Below the pieces are notes generated by a model that did no database searches, was not told the DNA's origin, and worked only from the letters and a program-made list of their open reading frames with translations. Below, piece by piece: positions 29,545 to 37,109 of a stretch of DNA of 37,109 nucleotides (positions are counted from its first letter, which is position 1; each line of letters opens with the position of its first letter). This DNA comes from a virus. The stretch spans positions 1-37,109 of the IMG/VR virus record IMGVR_UViG_3300025112_000065. The stretch is one strand, 5' to 3'. The translations under genes were made by a program, and so were the position numbers.

Positions 29545-30530
29545 TGGAGATAATGAAGCGAATTTATAGTGTTTTTGGAATAAAAAATAGTTCTGGCACT
29601 GTAATTAATCCTGCGACTGAAGATACATTAGCCGCCTTATCACATTCAGAAGACTCAGCTCATACTACTGGCGATCAAGGCATACAAACATTAACAGTAA
29701 GAAATGACACACCCTCCACACTCGCTGGCACTGACGGCGATTATCAACCACTGATTACAGACGATAAAGGTAAAGTGTATATGTCTCCTGAAGAATATTA
29801 TTTGGAAGCAGTAAGAGGGAATATTACAGGTGTAAGTAGCGTCCATAAATTTGGTAGAAATGATGATATAGACATTGCTTCTGGATTTGAAGCCCTTTGG
29901 AATGGAGGGGCAGAGTACACTGGTTTTGACGCAACGGCAGCAGAAACAGTAGAAGTGTTTTCCTCTGATGCTAATGATACTTCAGCCGGAACAGGAGCAA
30001 GAACAGTTGAAGTCTTTGGCTTAGATTCAAATTATGATGAGCAAAATGAAACCGTTACTCTTAATGGCGTAACTGCGGTTGACACTGTTAATACATATAT
30101 TCGAATGCCAAGAGCTATTGTTCGTACAGCAGGAAGTGGGGGCGTAAATGCAGGCACACTTACAATGAGACAAAAAACAACAACTGCAAACGTGTTTTGT
30201 GTCCTTCCCATTGGCTACAACCAGACAATGATTTGTGCTTACACAATACCAAATGGAAAAACTGGATATTTAATTAATTGGTATGGCTCTTCAAATAAGA
30301 AGCAAAGTGCAAGTTCTGTTTTAAGATTGATGATTCGACCTTTTAATGAGATTTTTCAAGTGAAAGAAGAAGCTGCAATTACAACAACGGGTACAAGCTC
30401 ATTTATGAGAGGGTACCCACTTCCTAATAACTCGCTGAATGAAAAAAGTGACATAGTAATCAAAGCAGATACAGATACTAATAATATGGGTATTTCTGGC
30501 GCTTTTGACATTCTATTGATTGATAATTAG
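29544..30530 (+). CDS. Large conserved virion protein, unknown position
   Basis: 328 residues. The combination NSSGTVINPATEDTLAAL, HTTGDQGIQTLTVRNDTPSTLAGTDGDY and YYLEAVRGNITGVSSVHKFGRNDDID is a recurrent architecture of phage structural proteins, with a bead-like N-terminal part and a jelly-roll-like C-terminal part. The ATG at 29544 overlaps the previous stop; the ATG at 29553 with GGAG in front is a second option. Confidence 0.65.
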   Translation: MEIMKRIYSVFGIKNSSGTVINPATEDTLAALSHSEDSAHTTGDQGIQTLTVRNDTPSTLAGTDGDYQPLITDDKGKVYMSPEEYYLEAVRGNITGVSSVHKFGRNDDIDIASGFEALWNGGAEYTGFDATAAETVEVFSSDANDTSAGTGARTVEVFGLDSNYDEQNETVTLNGVTAVDTVNTYIRMPRAIVRTAGSGGVNAGTLTMRQKTTTANVFCVLPIGYNQTMICAYTIPNGKTGYLINWYGSSNKKQSASSVLRLMIRPFNEIFQVKEEAAITTTGTSSFMRGYPLPNNSLNEKSDIVIKADTDTNNMGISGAFDILLIDN

Positions 30531-30554
30531 TACTTTTAAAGGAGGAAATGAATA

Positions 30555-31271
30555 ATGGGCAGTACACTTTTAACTATAAGAACACTAATGGAAAATCAGA
30601 TTAATGTAGGGCAGACAAGCACATCCTCTACACCTGTTACATCTACTCTTCTTAATAATTATATTAATACTTCTATTAGAAGAATAACGAGAAGAGACCG
30701 GCCAAGAGAATATATGTCAGCAACACCTACAAATGCTGATATAACAGTGAACACAAATACTGTATCTATTCCATCTGCTATTTTTGTACCGGATAAAGTG
30801 TATTATTCAGATTCAGGGGGCGCTTTTAAACGTCTTAGATATAAAGAATTCGATGCATTGATAGAAGTCCCTTTCGCTAATAGATTCTTTGATACAACAG
30901 ATGTTGGAGACCCTGATTTTTATTCTGTGAGAGGAACATCTATTGTAACTGATGTCCATTTTGCAAGAACTGCAACAGATGCAATTAAATTTTATGGCGT
31001 TGGTTTCCCAACAACTCTCGCACAAGATTCCGATTCGATAGAATTGCCTGTAGATTATGATCTATTAATCGTTTATGAAGCATGTATTCTCTATTACCAA
31101 AGAGAAGATGACACAATTAACCAACAAAAATTCTTTCAACAAGCTGAATTTGAAAGAAGTCAACTTAAAATGAGTCTTGATACAAATGACGAAGCAGAAA
31201 TTAGGTTAGATCCATATATTTTTAATTCTTTTACCTCTTTTAGAAATCCAAATATATTTTTTAGTAGTTAG
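30555..31271 (+). CDS. Head-tail adaptor protein
   Basis: 238 residues behind AAAGGAGGAAATGAATA. The helical start MENQINVGQTS, the INTSIRRITRRDRPREYM helix, the LPVDYDLLIVYEACILYYQRE core and the acidic end match adaptor rings that sit below the portal in podoviruses (P22 gp4 and T7 gp11-like role). It ends in a TAG that also forms the AGGA binding site of the next, in-frame gene. Confidence 0.7.
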   Translation: MGSTLLTIRTLMENQINVGQTSTSSTPVTSTLLNNYINTSIRRITRRDRPREYMSATPTNADITVNTNTVSIPSAIFVPDKVYYSDSGGAFKRLRYKEFDALIEVPFANRFFDTTDVGDPDFYSVRGTSIVTDVHFARTATDAIKFYGVGFPTTLAQDSDSIELPVDYDLLIVYEACILYYQREDDTINQQKFFQQAEFERSQLKMSLDTNDEAEIRLDPYIFNSFTSFRNPNIFFSS

Positions 31272-31277
31272 GATGTC

Positions 31278-32855
31278 ATGGGAAACTTTAATTATATTAC
31301 GATAAAAAACTTTAGAGGGATCAACAAATCAAGAGATGTATTAAGTGCAATTCCTGGGCAACTCTCTAAAAACGAAAACTATCTCTATGAGACTAACGGT
31401 GGTTTAGCAGAACGGGGTGGCGGGGCTAAATTAACTGAAAATCCTTCGGGAGGAGATGACCCCATATTTAGTTTGGCGAATTATACTTCACCGGATGGTA
31501 GTAACTTTTTAGTAACGAATCAAGATACAACCGCATATTACTATGATTCTGGCTGGAATGATCTTAGCTTAACTTTAACTGCAGACAAGAGAACCGTATG
31601 GGAAGGCGCTGGATTTGAGGCGGGAAGATCATTATATGGAGCTAATGGCAACGATTCGATTATAAAAGTTACAGGAAATACACCAGCAGGATCAAGTGTG
31701 ACAGGTTCTCCTACTGATGCAACATATCTAAAATTACATAAGAATCGTCTTTTTGCAATTAATAATAGAGATACCCTTTATTTTACTGAAGCACTTGCTT
31801 TTGATACTTGGAACACTTCAGTTAATACAATTGAAATAGCGCCAGGTATTGATGGCAATATTCAATCTTTAGAAGTATGGGGAGATGCACTATTTATATT
31901 TAAAGAGTATGGTGTTTATGTCTTGCCTAATGCCTCAGATCCCGTTCCTACAGTAAATTGGGTTGTTTTAAGGACTGATGCAGCAAGCGGCACTCAAAGT
32001 CCTTATACAGTCAAAAGAACACGTATAGGAATATTTTATTTATCTACAGATAATTCTATAAGATTGTTAGGTCCAAATGTAACTTTTTCTTCAGGAGAAT
32101 ATAGTTTAGGCGAATCAGGTTCACCAATTGTTTCAGAAGATATCGCAGATGATTTAAATGAATTTGTTGATTTGAGTAATAGAGATGAAGCCTACGCGAT
32201 TACATTTAAAGATAAATACATACTTTCATTTGATAGTAATACGTCTTCGACAGTTGCTAACGATTTAACGTATTTTGCAGACGTAACTAAATTCAATAAA
32301 CATCAAAATATACCTCAACCTCAGCCTTACTGGGGAGAATTTACAGGCTTTGATTATAACTTTTTTGCAATACAAACATCAGGAACCCAGGAAAAATTAT
32401 ATGGTGCAAAAGGTGTTGAAGGAGAAGTCCATGAGACTTTGAATGACTCTGTAAATAATGACGATTCCTCAGCAATTGTATCTAAGTCAATATTGGCTTG
32501 GCATCCAATAGATGGCGAAGGGACATATAAGAGAATAAATCAAATATATTTTTCAGGCGACACAGAAAACTGGAACATAAACTTAATATTTAATGCCTAT
32601 AAATTAGGAACAGATTTACCCACCGAAGGTGCAGGAAGAGAATTCTCTTATATGACTTCAAATATTTCTGGAGGAATAGTAGGAACAGGACAAGCAGGAA
32701 CTGCACAAGTTGGCTTTGTAGGGCCCAGTTCAGCAACCTATAGCTTAAATGTTAGCGGCCATTATTTTGGTGCGGAATTCGGAAACTCAAGCGCTAATGA
32801 GTTTACAAGGGTACTAAAAATGATCGTCTATTACAGAGTCATAAAACAAAGATAA
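31278..32855 (+). CDS. Tail nozzle / stabilisation protein
   Basis: 525 residues. FRGINKSRDVLSAIPGQLSKNENYLYETNGGLAERGG is the typical start of beta-propeller-like nozzle proteins (role of P22 gp10 or T7 gp12). Repeated blades follow, e.g. KLHKNRLFAINNRDTLYFTEA, LEVWGDALFIFKEYGVYVL and TFKDKYILSFDSN. It would extend the connector into the DNA channel and carry the fibres. The order after the adaptor gene supports this. Confidence 0.75.
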   Translation: MGNFNYITIKNFRGINKSRDVLSAIPGQLSKNENYLYETNGGLAERGGGAKLTENPSGGDDPIFSLANYTSPDGSNFLVTNQDTTAYYYDSGWNDLSLTLTADKRTVWEGAGFEAGRSLYGANGNDSIIKVTGNTPAGSSVTGSPTDATYLKLHKNRLFAINNRDTLYFTEALAFDTWNTSVNTIEIAPGIDGNIQSLEVWGDALFIFKEYGVYVLPNASDPVPTVNWVVLRTDAASGTQSPYTVKRTRIGIFYLSTDNSIRLLGPNVTFSSGEYSLGESGSPIVSEDIADDLNEFVDLSNRDEAYAITFKDKYILSFDSNTSSTVANDLTYFADVTKFNKHQNIPQPQPYWGEFTGFDYNFFAIQTSGTQEKLYGAKGVEGEVHETLNDSVNNDDSSAIVSKSILAWHPIDGEGTYKRINQIYFSGDTENWNINLIFNAYKLGTDLPTEGAGREFSYMTSNISGGIVGTGQAGTAQVGFVGPSSATYSLNVSGHYFGAEFGNSSANEFTRVLKMIVYYRVIKQR

Positions 32856-32866
32856 GGAGATAAATT

Positions 32867-34114
32867 ATGGGTGATTTAAACAAAACTGAAGAACAATTTA
32901 ATAAACCATTTTTGAGTGAACAACAGCAAGCTTTAGGAAAACAAGCCTTTCAAACGGCAGTCGCACCCTTAAGAGAATCTTTGGGAGAGCAATTAACTCA
33001 AACTACTGAATCGCTTGCAAAAAGAGGCGCTTTCTTTGGTGGAACTGGACAAGAGCAATTTAGAAAAGGCGTTTTAGAGCCAAGGGCAAGACAGGAATCT
33101 CAAATCGCAGGTCAAATAGCTACATCGTTAGGACAAACAGCAATTGATCAGGCTTTTAGAGCATCAGAAGCGGCAAAAGAAAGACAATCACGAGAAAAAT
33201 TAGCAGAGGCAGGTTTTGCAGAACAGGCAAGAGCAAGAGAATTTGCAGCAGGTGAAAGTGAATTAGGAAGAGTTCAACAAACATCATTAGCAGAAGCTGG
33301 ATTCGAGGAGCAGGCCAGAGAAAGGGGTTTTGTAGCCGGTGAGAGTGAACTTGAAAGAGCTCAGAAAAGAGAATTATCAGAAGCTGGATTTGAGGAACAA
33401 GCGAGAGAAAGGGATTTTGTAGCAGGTGAAAGTGCTTTGGAAAGAGAGTCTAGACAGGAATTAACTTCTCTTGGATTTGATAAGGAAGAAGATATTGTCA
33501 GATTAAAAGAAGAATTCGCTGGTGACAGACAAGCTGCAATTCAGGAGTTTGAAGCTGAAGAGAATTTATTGGGAAGAAGGTTCACTAGAGAGGAATCTAT
33601 AAAAGACAAATTATTTCAGCAAGTATTTAATCATGAAAAAGAAAGACTTGCTGCAATTGAGGCTCGAAAAGAAAGAACTTTCGAAGAGGAAAGAGAAGCT
33701 AGGTTAAGAGAAGATGATAAGAGAGAGCGTGTTTTGGCATTAGCGTTGGAAGGAAATATAAATCAAGATGATGTTCCAGATATTATGGCAGAGCTACTTG
33801 GTGAAGATGCTGTGCTTACAACAGAGGATGAAAGAGATTTGCAAAGATTAGCAGCCTCTTCCGGCTTAAGCGTAGAAGAGTATACAAAGATAAGAAATGC
33901 TATAGGAACAGCCCAAGGGGAACTTATTTTTGGAACACATTTTGAGGATAGCAAAGGTAGAATATTTAAAGAAGAGGGACGCGGTCGTACAGAGGTGAAC
34001 AGCATTGAGTTGTTTATTCAGGATCCGGTAAGAGCGGCAAAATTTACGAATGGAATGTTCGCAGGTGCAGAAGTTTTCCATTCGCCAATTATAGGGTTAA
34101 AGGAGAATCGTTAA
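32867..34114 (+). CDS. Internal virion / ejection protein with 29-residue repeats
   Basis: 415 residues, overwhelmingly helical. The N-terminal ~100 residues (FLSEQQQALGKQAFQTAV...LAKRGAFFGGTGQEQFRKG) match a segment common to phage neck-internal proteins. Residues ~112-198 contain three 29-residue units beginning L(A/S)EAGF.EQAR.R, and the rest is a Glu/Arg-rich coiled coil. Such proteins are stored inside the head and line the DNA conduit at injection. First of three ejection-type genes. Confidence 0.65.
   Translation: MGDLNKTEEQFNKPFLSEQQQALGKQAFQTAVAPLRESLGEQLTQTTESLAKRGAFFGGTGQEQFRKGVLEPRARQESQIAGQIATSLGQTAIDQAFRASEAAKERQSREKLAEAGFAEQARAREFAAGESELGRVQQTSLAEAGFEEQARERGFVAGESELERAQKRELSEAGFEEQARERDFVAGESALERESRQELTSLGFDKEEDIVRLKEEFAGDRQAAIQEFEAEENLLGRRFTREESIKDKLFQQVFNHEKERLAAIEARKERTFEEEREARLREDDKRERVLALALEGNINQDDVPDIMAELLGEDAVLTTEDERDLQRLAASSGLSVEEYTKIRNAIGTAQGELIFGTHFEDSKGRIFKEEGRGRTEVNSIELFIQDPVRAAKFTNGMFAGAEVFHSPIIGLKENR
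33200..33460 (+). repeat. Three 87-bp coding repeats
   Basis: Each unit encodes 29 residues, beginning LAEAGF or LSEAGF and ending about ERAQKRE. Copies two and three are closest. The length of about eight heptad-like helical turns suits a rod whose length varies by unit number. Confidence 0.85.
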
Positions 34115-34115
34115 A

Positions 34116-35174
34116 ATGGCAACCTTAGCAGAATTATCAGGAATGAATTTAATACAGAGTTTGGGTCTTAGCGAGGCATTGTCTCAGCGAGATACAGAAC
34201 AAAAGTTTATATTGTCAGAAACATTAAGGAAGGCAGAAGAGTCTAGGCAAAGAGATTTAGAGCGCGGAGCTAAGAAAAAAGGATTGTTCGAAACAGTAGG
34301 AACGGTATTAGGTGCCGCTGGTGGTTTTATTGTTGGAGGACCACAAGGAGCTGCAATAGGCTCAAAACTAGGTAAAGGAGCTGGTAGCTTATTATCTGGA
34401 GAGTCAGGGCCCGCCGCTGAAAGAGGACAAACAGCGATTAGCCAAGGAGCAGATTTATTGAGTCAATTTCAATCTTTAAAAGCTTCAAGAGGTGAAGCAG
34501 CAGAAAAGAAAGAGTTAGATATACTTAAGAATTTTGAACAGGTAAGTGGCCCAGGCGCAGGAATTACTGAACAGACAATAGGAGGAGAAAAAAAGTTTTT
34601 TAGGAAATTAAAGGAGAAATCTTTTGAAGTTAAATTATCTGAAGCTCAGGCCATAATAGAGGCTAAAACAAAGGCTAAAGAAAAAGCATTAACCACTGAG
34701 GCAAAAGAAGGTTTTCAAGGAACTTTTAAAACATTAGATAAATTACAAAAAGCCGTTCCTCCTAAAGGAAGACTTTCTGGATTTGCAAGAAAAGGGAAAG
34801 CCTTGTTTGGAAAAGATCCTGCCGCGAGTGCGTTAGACGACTTTACGGCGGCAACAGGATCCTTAGTTGCGCGTCAGATATTTAGAGAAAAAGGAACACT
34901 AACAGATCAAGATATTGCCAGATCAAATAGGATATTACCAAAAGCAACAGACTCACCCGGCGAAAGAGACATTAAAATGTCTGTCTTAGAATCTCTTTCT
35001 AATCCAGCTTTGACACAAGAACAAGCTGAGAATTTAGTCAACAATTCATTAAGAAGAATTGAATTAGATTCCGATGATTCATCAAATGAATTTAATAGCG
35101 TTCAAGAGGCAAAAGCAGCTAATTTACCCAAGGGAACGATCGTATTTATTAATGGAAGGCCTGCGAGGATATAA
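34116..35174 (+). CDS. Internal virion / ejection protein with glycine-zipper segment
   Basis: 352 residues. Residues ~60-95 (GTVLGAAGGFIVGGPQGAAIG, then GKGAGSLLSG) form a glycine-zipper membrane-inserting segment as in proteins that build the trans-envelope channel. The flanks are helical, and the end FNSVQEAKAANLPKGTIVFINGRPARI is a small capping domain common in these proteins. The start is one base after the previous stop. Confidence 0.65.
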   Translation: MATLAELSGMNLIQSLGLSEALSQRDTEQKFILSETLRKAEESRQRDLERGAKKKGLFETVGTVLGAAGGFIVGGPQGAAIGSKLGKGAGSLLSGESGPAAERGQTAISQGADLLSQFQSLKASRGEAAEKKELDILKNFEQVSGPGAGITEQTIGGEKKFFRKLKEKSFEVKLSEAQAIIEAKTKAKEKALTTEAKEGFQGTFKTLDKLQKAVPPKGRLSGFARKGKALFGKDPAASALDDFTAATGSLVARQIFREKGTLTDQDIARSNRILPKATDSPGERDIKMSVLESLSNPALTQEQAENLVNNSLRRIELDSDDSSNEFNSVQEAKAANLPKGTIVFINGRPARI

Positions 35175-35176
35175 AA

Positions 35177-36499
35177 ATGGTAACTTTTTTAAACGAAGAC
35201 GAGATTAGTGAGTTAGAAGACATCCCTTTGCTTTCAGAGTTTGAGGGAGCTTCCCCTCAATCTGATATTCCTTCGGAGCCAGAGTTAAGAGGTGAGAAAC
35301 GTTTATTTGGTAGGGCCGCAACATCTTTTGGGGCCTTAAAAGCTGCTAGATTTGTTGCAGGGTTTACGCCTGTAAGCCCTATCACTGAATTTGTAGCAGA
35401 AACGGGAGAAGCCTTAATAGACGAAAAACCTATCCTCGAAGCATTAAAAGCGGGAGGAAAGGCAGCTGGAACAGACCTAGCCTTAAGAGTTGCATTAGGA
35501 GGTCTTCCAGCGGGTGCAGGTAAAGTTTTAAGCAAAAAGACAGCAGATTTAATAGATGTTGGTTTAATCCCCAAGGCTATTGGTAAAGCAAGTTTCGGGC
35601 CAGCTTTTTCAAAGCGTTTTCGGCAAGAAATAATTGATGAGGTTGTAGAAAGACCTGATTTATTAACTAAATCATCAAAGACATTTGACGATTTAGGATC
35701 AGAATTATTTGAAGCTGTTGATAATAAGTTAAAAAATACAGGAAAATTAATTGGTGAAGCTAAAAAGAAGGCTGGCCTTACTAATTTAAAAATTAATGTT
35801 GATGATGTATCTGATTCAGCAATAGCCAGTCGTGCAAATATAGCTAAAAGAGATATAGGAAATGATGCGATTAACGTAGTAACAGAAGAATTAGATGATC
35901 TTGTTAAAAATCCTAAAATTGAGAATGCATTTGATAAATTGAAGGAGATTGACAATTCAAAAGAATTTCAAAGAATATATACTAAAAATTTAAATCCAAA
36001 TGAGGTGTTAAGTGAAGGTGAAAGACAGGCCTTATCCCTTCGTGGTGAATTAAATGAAAAAATATTTTCTGTGACTGACGAGCTATTTCAAAATGAGAAT
36101 CTTCGTGAACTAAAATCAGATTATTCTTTTATAAAACAATTTCAGAAAAATCCATTATTTAAATCCTCATTTAGAACTAAAGATAGTGCGACTAAAAAAT
36201 TAATTACTATTACGCGTGAGGGAAATAGAGATGCTTTTCGTACTTTAAAAGAGTTAGATAATATTATTCCAGAGATTAAAAATATTACCGATGATGTAAT
36301 CAAAAATAGTATAGATGATGAAATAGATTTAATAAGGTCCTTAAAAGGGGGATTAACACCTGCTATTGTAGAATTTGCGGCAGGAACAGTTCCAAAGGCA
36401 CTTTTAAAAAGAGGAACATTATCAAAAGGTTCTGTAGGAAAACCACTAGTAACAGGTTTAACAAGAAGAGCTGCAATTGAATTGCAAAGAGAGGAGTAA
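35177..36499 (+). CDS. Internal virion / ejection protein
   Basis: 440 residues, the third large protein between nozzle and fibre. An acidic N-terminus is followed by an Ala/Gly-rich amphipathic stretch (ALKAARFVAGFTPVSPITEF; LRVALGGLPAGAGKVL), then a long helical region with DxxxE patterns, and a second hydrophobic Ala/Gly segment before a basic end. No enzymatic motif is visible, in contrast to ejection proteins that carry a lytic transglycosylase. Confidence 0.6.
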   Translation: MVTFLNEDEISELEDIPLLSEFEGASPQSDIPSEPELRGEKRLFGRAATSFGALKAARFVAGFTPVSPITEFVAETGEALIDEKPILEALKAGGKAAGTDLALRVALGGLPAGAGKVLSKKTADLIDVGLIPKAIGKASFGPAFSKRFRQEIIDEVVERPDLLTKSSKTFDDLGSELFEAVDNKLKNTGKLIGEAKKKAGLTNLKINVDDVSDSAIASRANIAKRDIGNDAINVVTEELDDLVKNPKIENAFDKLKEIDNSKEFQRIYTKNLNPNEVLSEGERQALSLRGELNEKIFSVTDELFQNENLRELKSDYSFIKQFQKNPLFKSSFRTKDSATKKLITITREGNRDAFRTLKELDNIIPEIKNITDDVIKNSIDDEIDLIRSLKGGLTPAIVEFAAGTVPKALLKRGTLSKGSVGKPLVTGLTRRAAIELQREE

Positions 36500-36502
36500 A
36501 AA

Positions 36503-37109
36503 ATGGCATTTATTACACAGTTTTATAGTTACAGTACTGGAGATGTTTTAACGGCAGCTCGGTTGAATGGGAATATAACAAATATTATTTCTGGGTTAGA
36601 TGGGGGAGCTAAAGATATAAATGTTGGAACGATTCAGATTGGTGGTACAGAAATAGTTGATGGATCAAGGAATGCTACTTTGAACAAATTAATTTTTCGA
36701 GATTCTGATATCTTTTTAAACTCTAGTACAGATGGACAATTAGATTTAAATGCTGATGGCGAAGTTTTTATAAATAAAACCACAGCACTCACAAGTACGG
36801 TAAGTTATCTTACTATTGAGCATACTACTTCAGGAACACCAGCCGCAGGAATTGGTGCAGGAATAACATTTAATACTGAGACATCCGCATCAAATACCGA
36901 GACTGGCATGATAATTGATTCAGTCACTACTGATGTTGCAGCCACAAGGGAAGATTTTGATATGGTTGTAAAATTGATGTCAGGAGGTGCTGCGGCGGCA
37001 GAGAGGTTTAGAATCAAATCTAATGGTGATGTAGGCTTTAATGCATCTGCTATTTCTTCTTTAGGGGCTAACATAACAACGCTTCACTCAAAAGGAACTG
37101 CTGCTGGTA
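36503..37109 (+). CDS. Tail fibre protein, N-terminal part (cut by the window edge)
   Basis: 202 codons remain open to the edge, behind GAGAGGAGTAAAA. FYSYSTGDVLTAARLNGNI is the attachment domain shared by many phage fibres, then a beta-helical shaft (KDINVGTIQIGG, NKLIFRDSDIFLNSSTDGQ, LDLNADGEVFIN) and ERFRIKSNGDVGFNAS. The distal end is missing; the fragment at the left edge of the window is the likely continuation in a circular molecule. Confidence 0.75.
   Translation, partial: MAFITQFYSYSTGDVLTAARLNGNITNIISGLDGGAKDINVGTIQIGGTEIVDGSRNATLNKLIFRDSDIFLNSSTDGQLDLNADGEVFINKTTALTSTVSYLTIEHTTSGTPAAGIGAGITFNTETSASNTETGMIIDSVTTDVAATREDFDMVVKLMSGGAAAAERFRIKSNGDVGFNASAISSLGANITTLHSKGTAAG

Noticed and set aside
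30555-32855. Adaptor and nozzle fused by read-through of the TAG at 31269-31271
   Set aside because: The two frames are in phase, but both proteins have standard lengths and the TAG region supplies an AGGA binding site properly spaced from the nozzle ATG.
35257-35955. Long minus-strand open frame (232 codons) opposite an ejection protein gene
   Set aside because: It mirrors the + strand gene, is low-complexity Ser/Ala/Leu/Pro, has no binding site and lies fully inside a well-supported gene.

Overview
The window reads as almost all of the genome of an AT-rich, tailed, podovirus-type phage of an undetermined bacterial host. Supporting this are a P22-type small and large terminase, a portal, an acidic scaffold, an N4-gp56-like major capsid protein, a head-tail adaptor, a beta-propeller-like nozzle, three ejection-type internal virion proteins and fibre genes, with no sheath, tape measure or long-tail tube gene. 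Nearly every gene lies on the + strand, packed with ATGA/TAATG overlaps and strong AGGAG ribosome binding sites. The window begins inside the 3' end of a fibre gene and ends inside the 5' part of one. This fits a circular or circularly permuted molecule opened inside a single fibre gene, although a direct join is one base out of frame. The host cannot be named from the sequence.

Layout. 1-1188: fibre end, M15-type lytic peptidase and two small membrane proteins (lysis). 1191-6273: an early module behind a sigma70-like promoter that carries a perfect palindrome. It holds a Rad52-type annealing protein, small basic and zinc-ribbon proteins, a DUF4373-type replication initiator whose gene contains six palindromic iterons plus an AT-rich tract (probable origin), a DUF1064-type nuclease and several small unknowns. 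6317-9745: packaging genes (terS, small genes, a SAM methyltransferase, terL). 9748-12220: an accessory island with an orphan AbiEi-type antitoxin gene that has its own promoter, a minus-strand tRNA, four tiny minus-strand genes, a possible recombinase remnant and a strange 122-nt tRNA-Leu-like element. 12269-14613: a cassette of low-complexity repeat proteins, a DUF6745-family protein and two conserved phage proteins, all without known function. 14648-16200: an EcoRI-family adenine methyltransferase overlapping a short tyrosine recombinase. 16408-21048: portal, scaffold and capsid. 21144-27038: small genes and then a glycosylation island (three glycosyltransferases, an epimerase, a methyltransferase). 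27183-37109: adaptor, nozzle, fibres and ejection proteins.

How the parts work together. The early module starts replication and recombination from the internal origin, and packaging and head genes follow. terL and the portal gene each sit behind a similar leader: an extended -10 element, a GC-rich 5' hairpin and a start-proximal inverted repeat. The tail module is preceded by a terminator whose 5' arm can pair instead with a downstream segment, which suggests attenuation. The accessory genes look like counter-defence (orphan antitoxin, EcoRI-type self-methylation, tRNAs) and surface or virion modification (glycosyltransferases). The DUF6745 cassette and the tRNA-like RNA are the best candidates for undescribed biology. 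All functional calls rest on motif recognition by eye; no database search was run.
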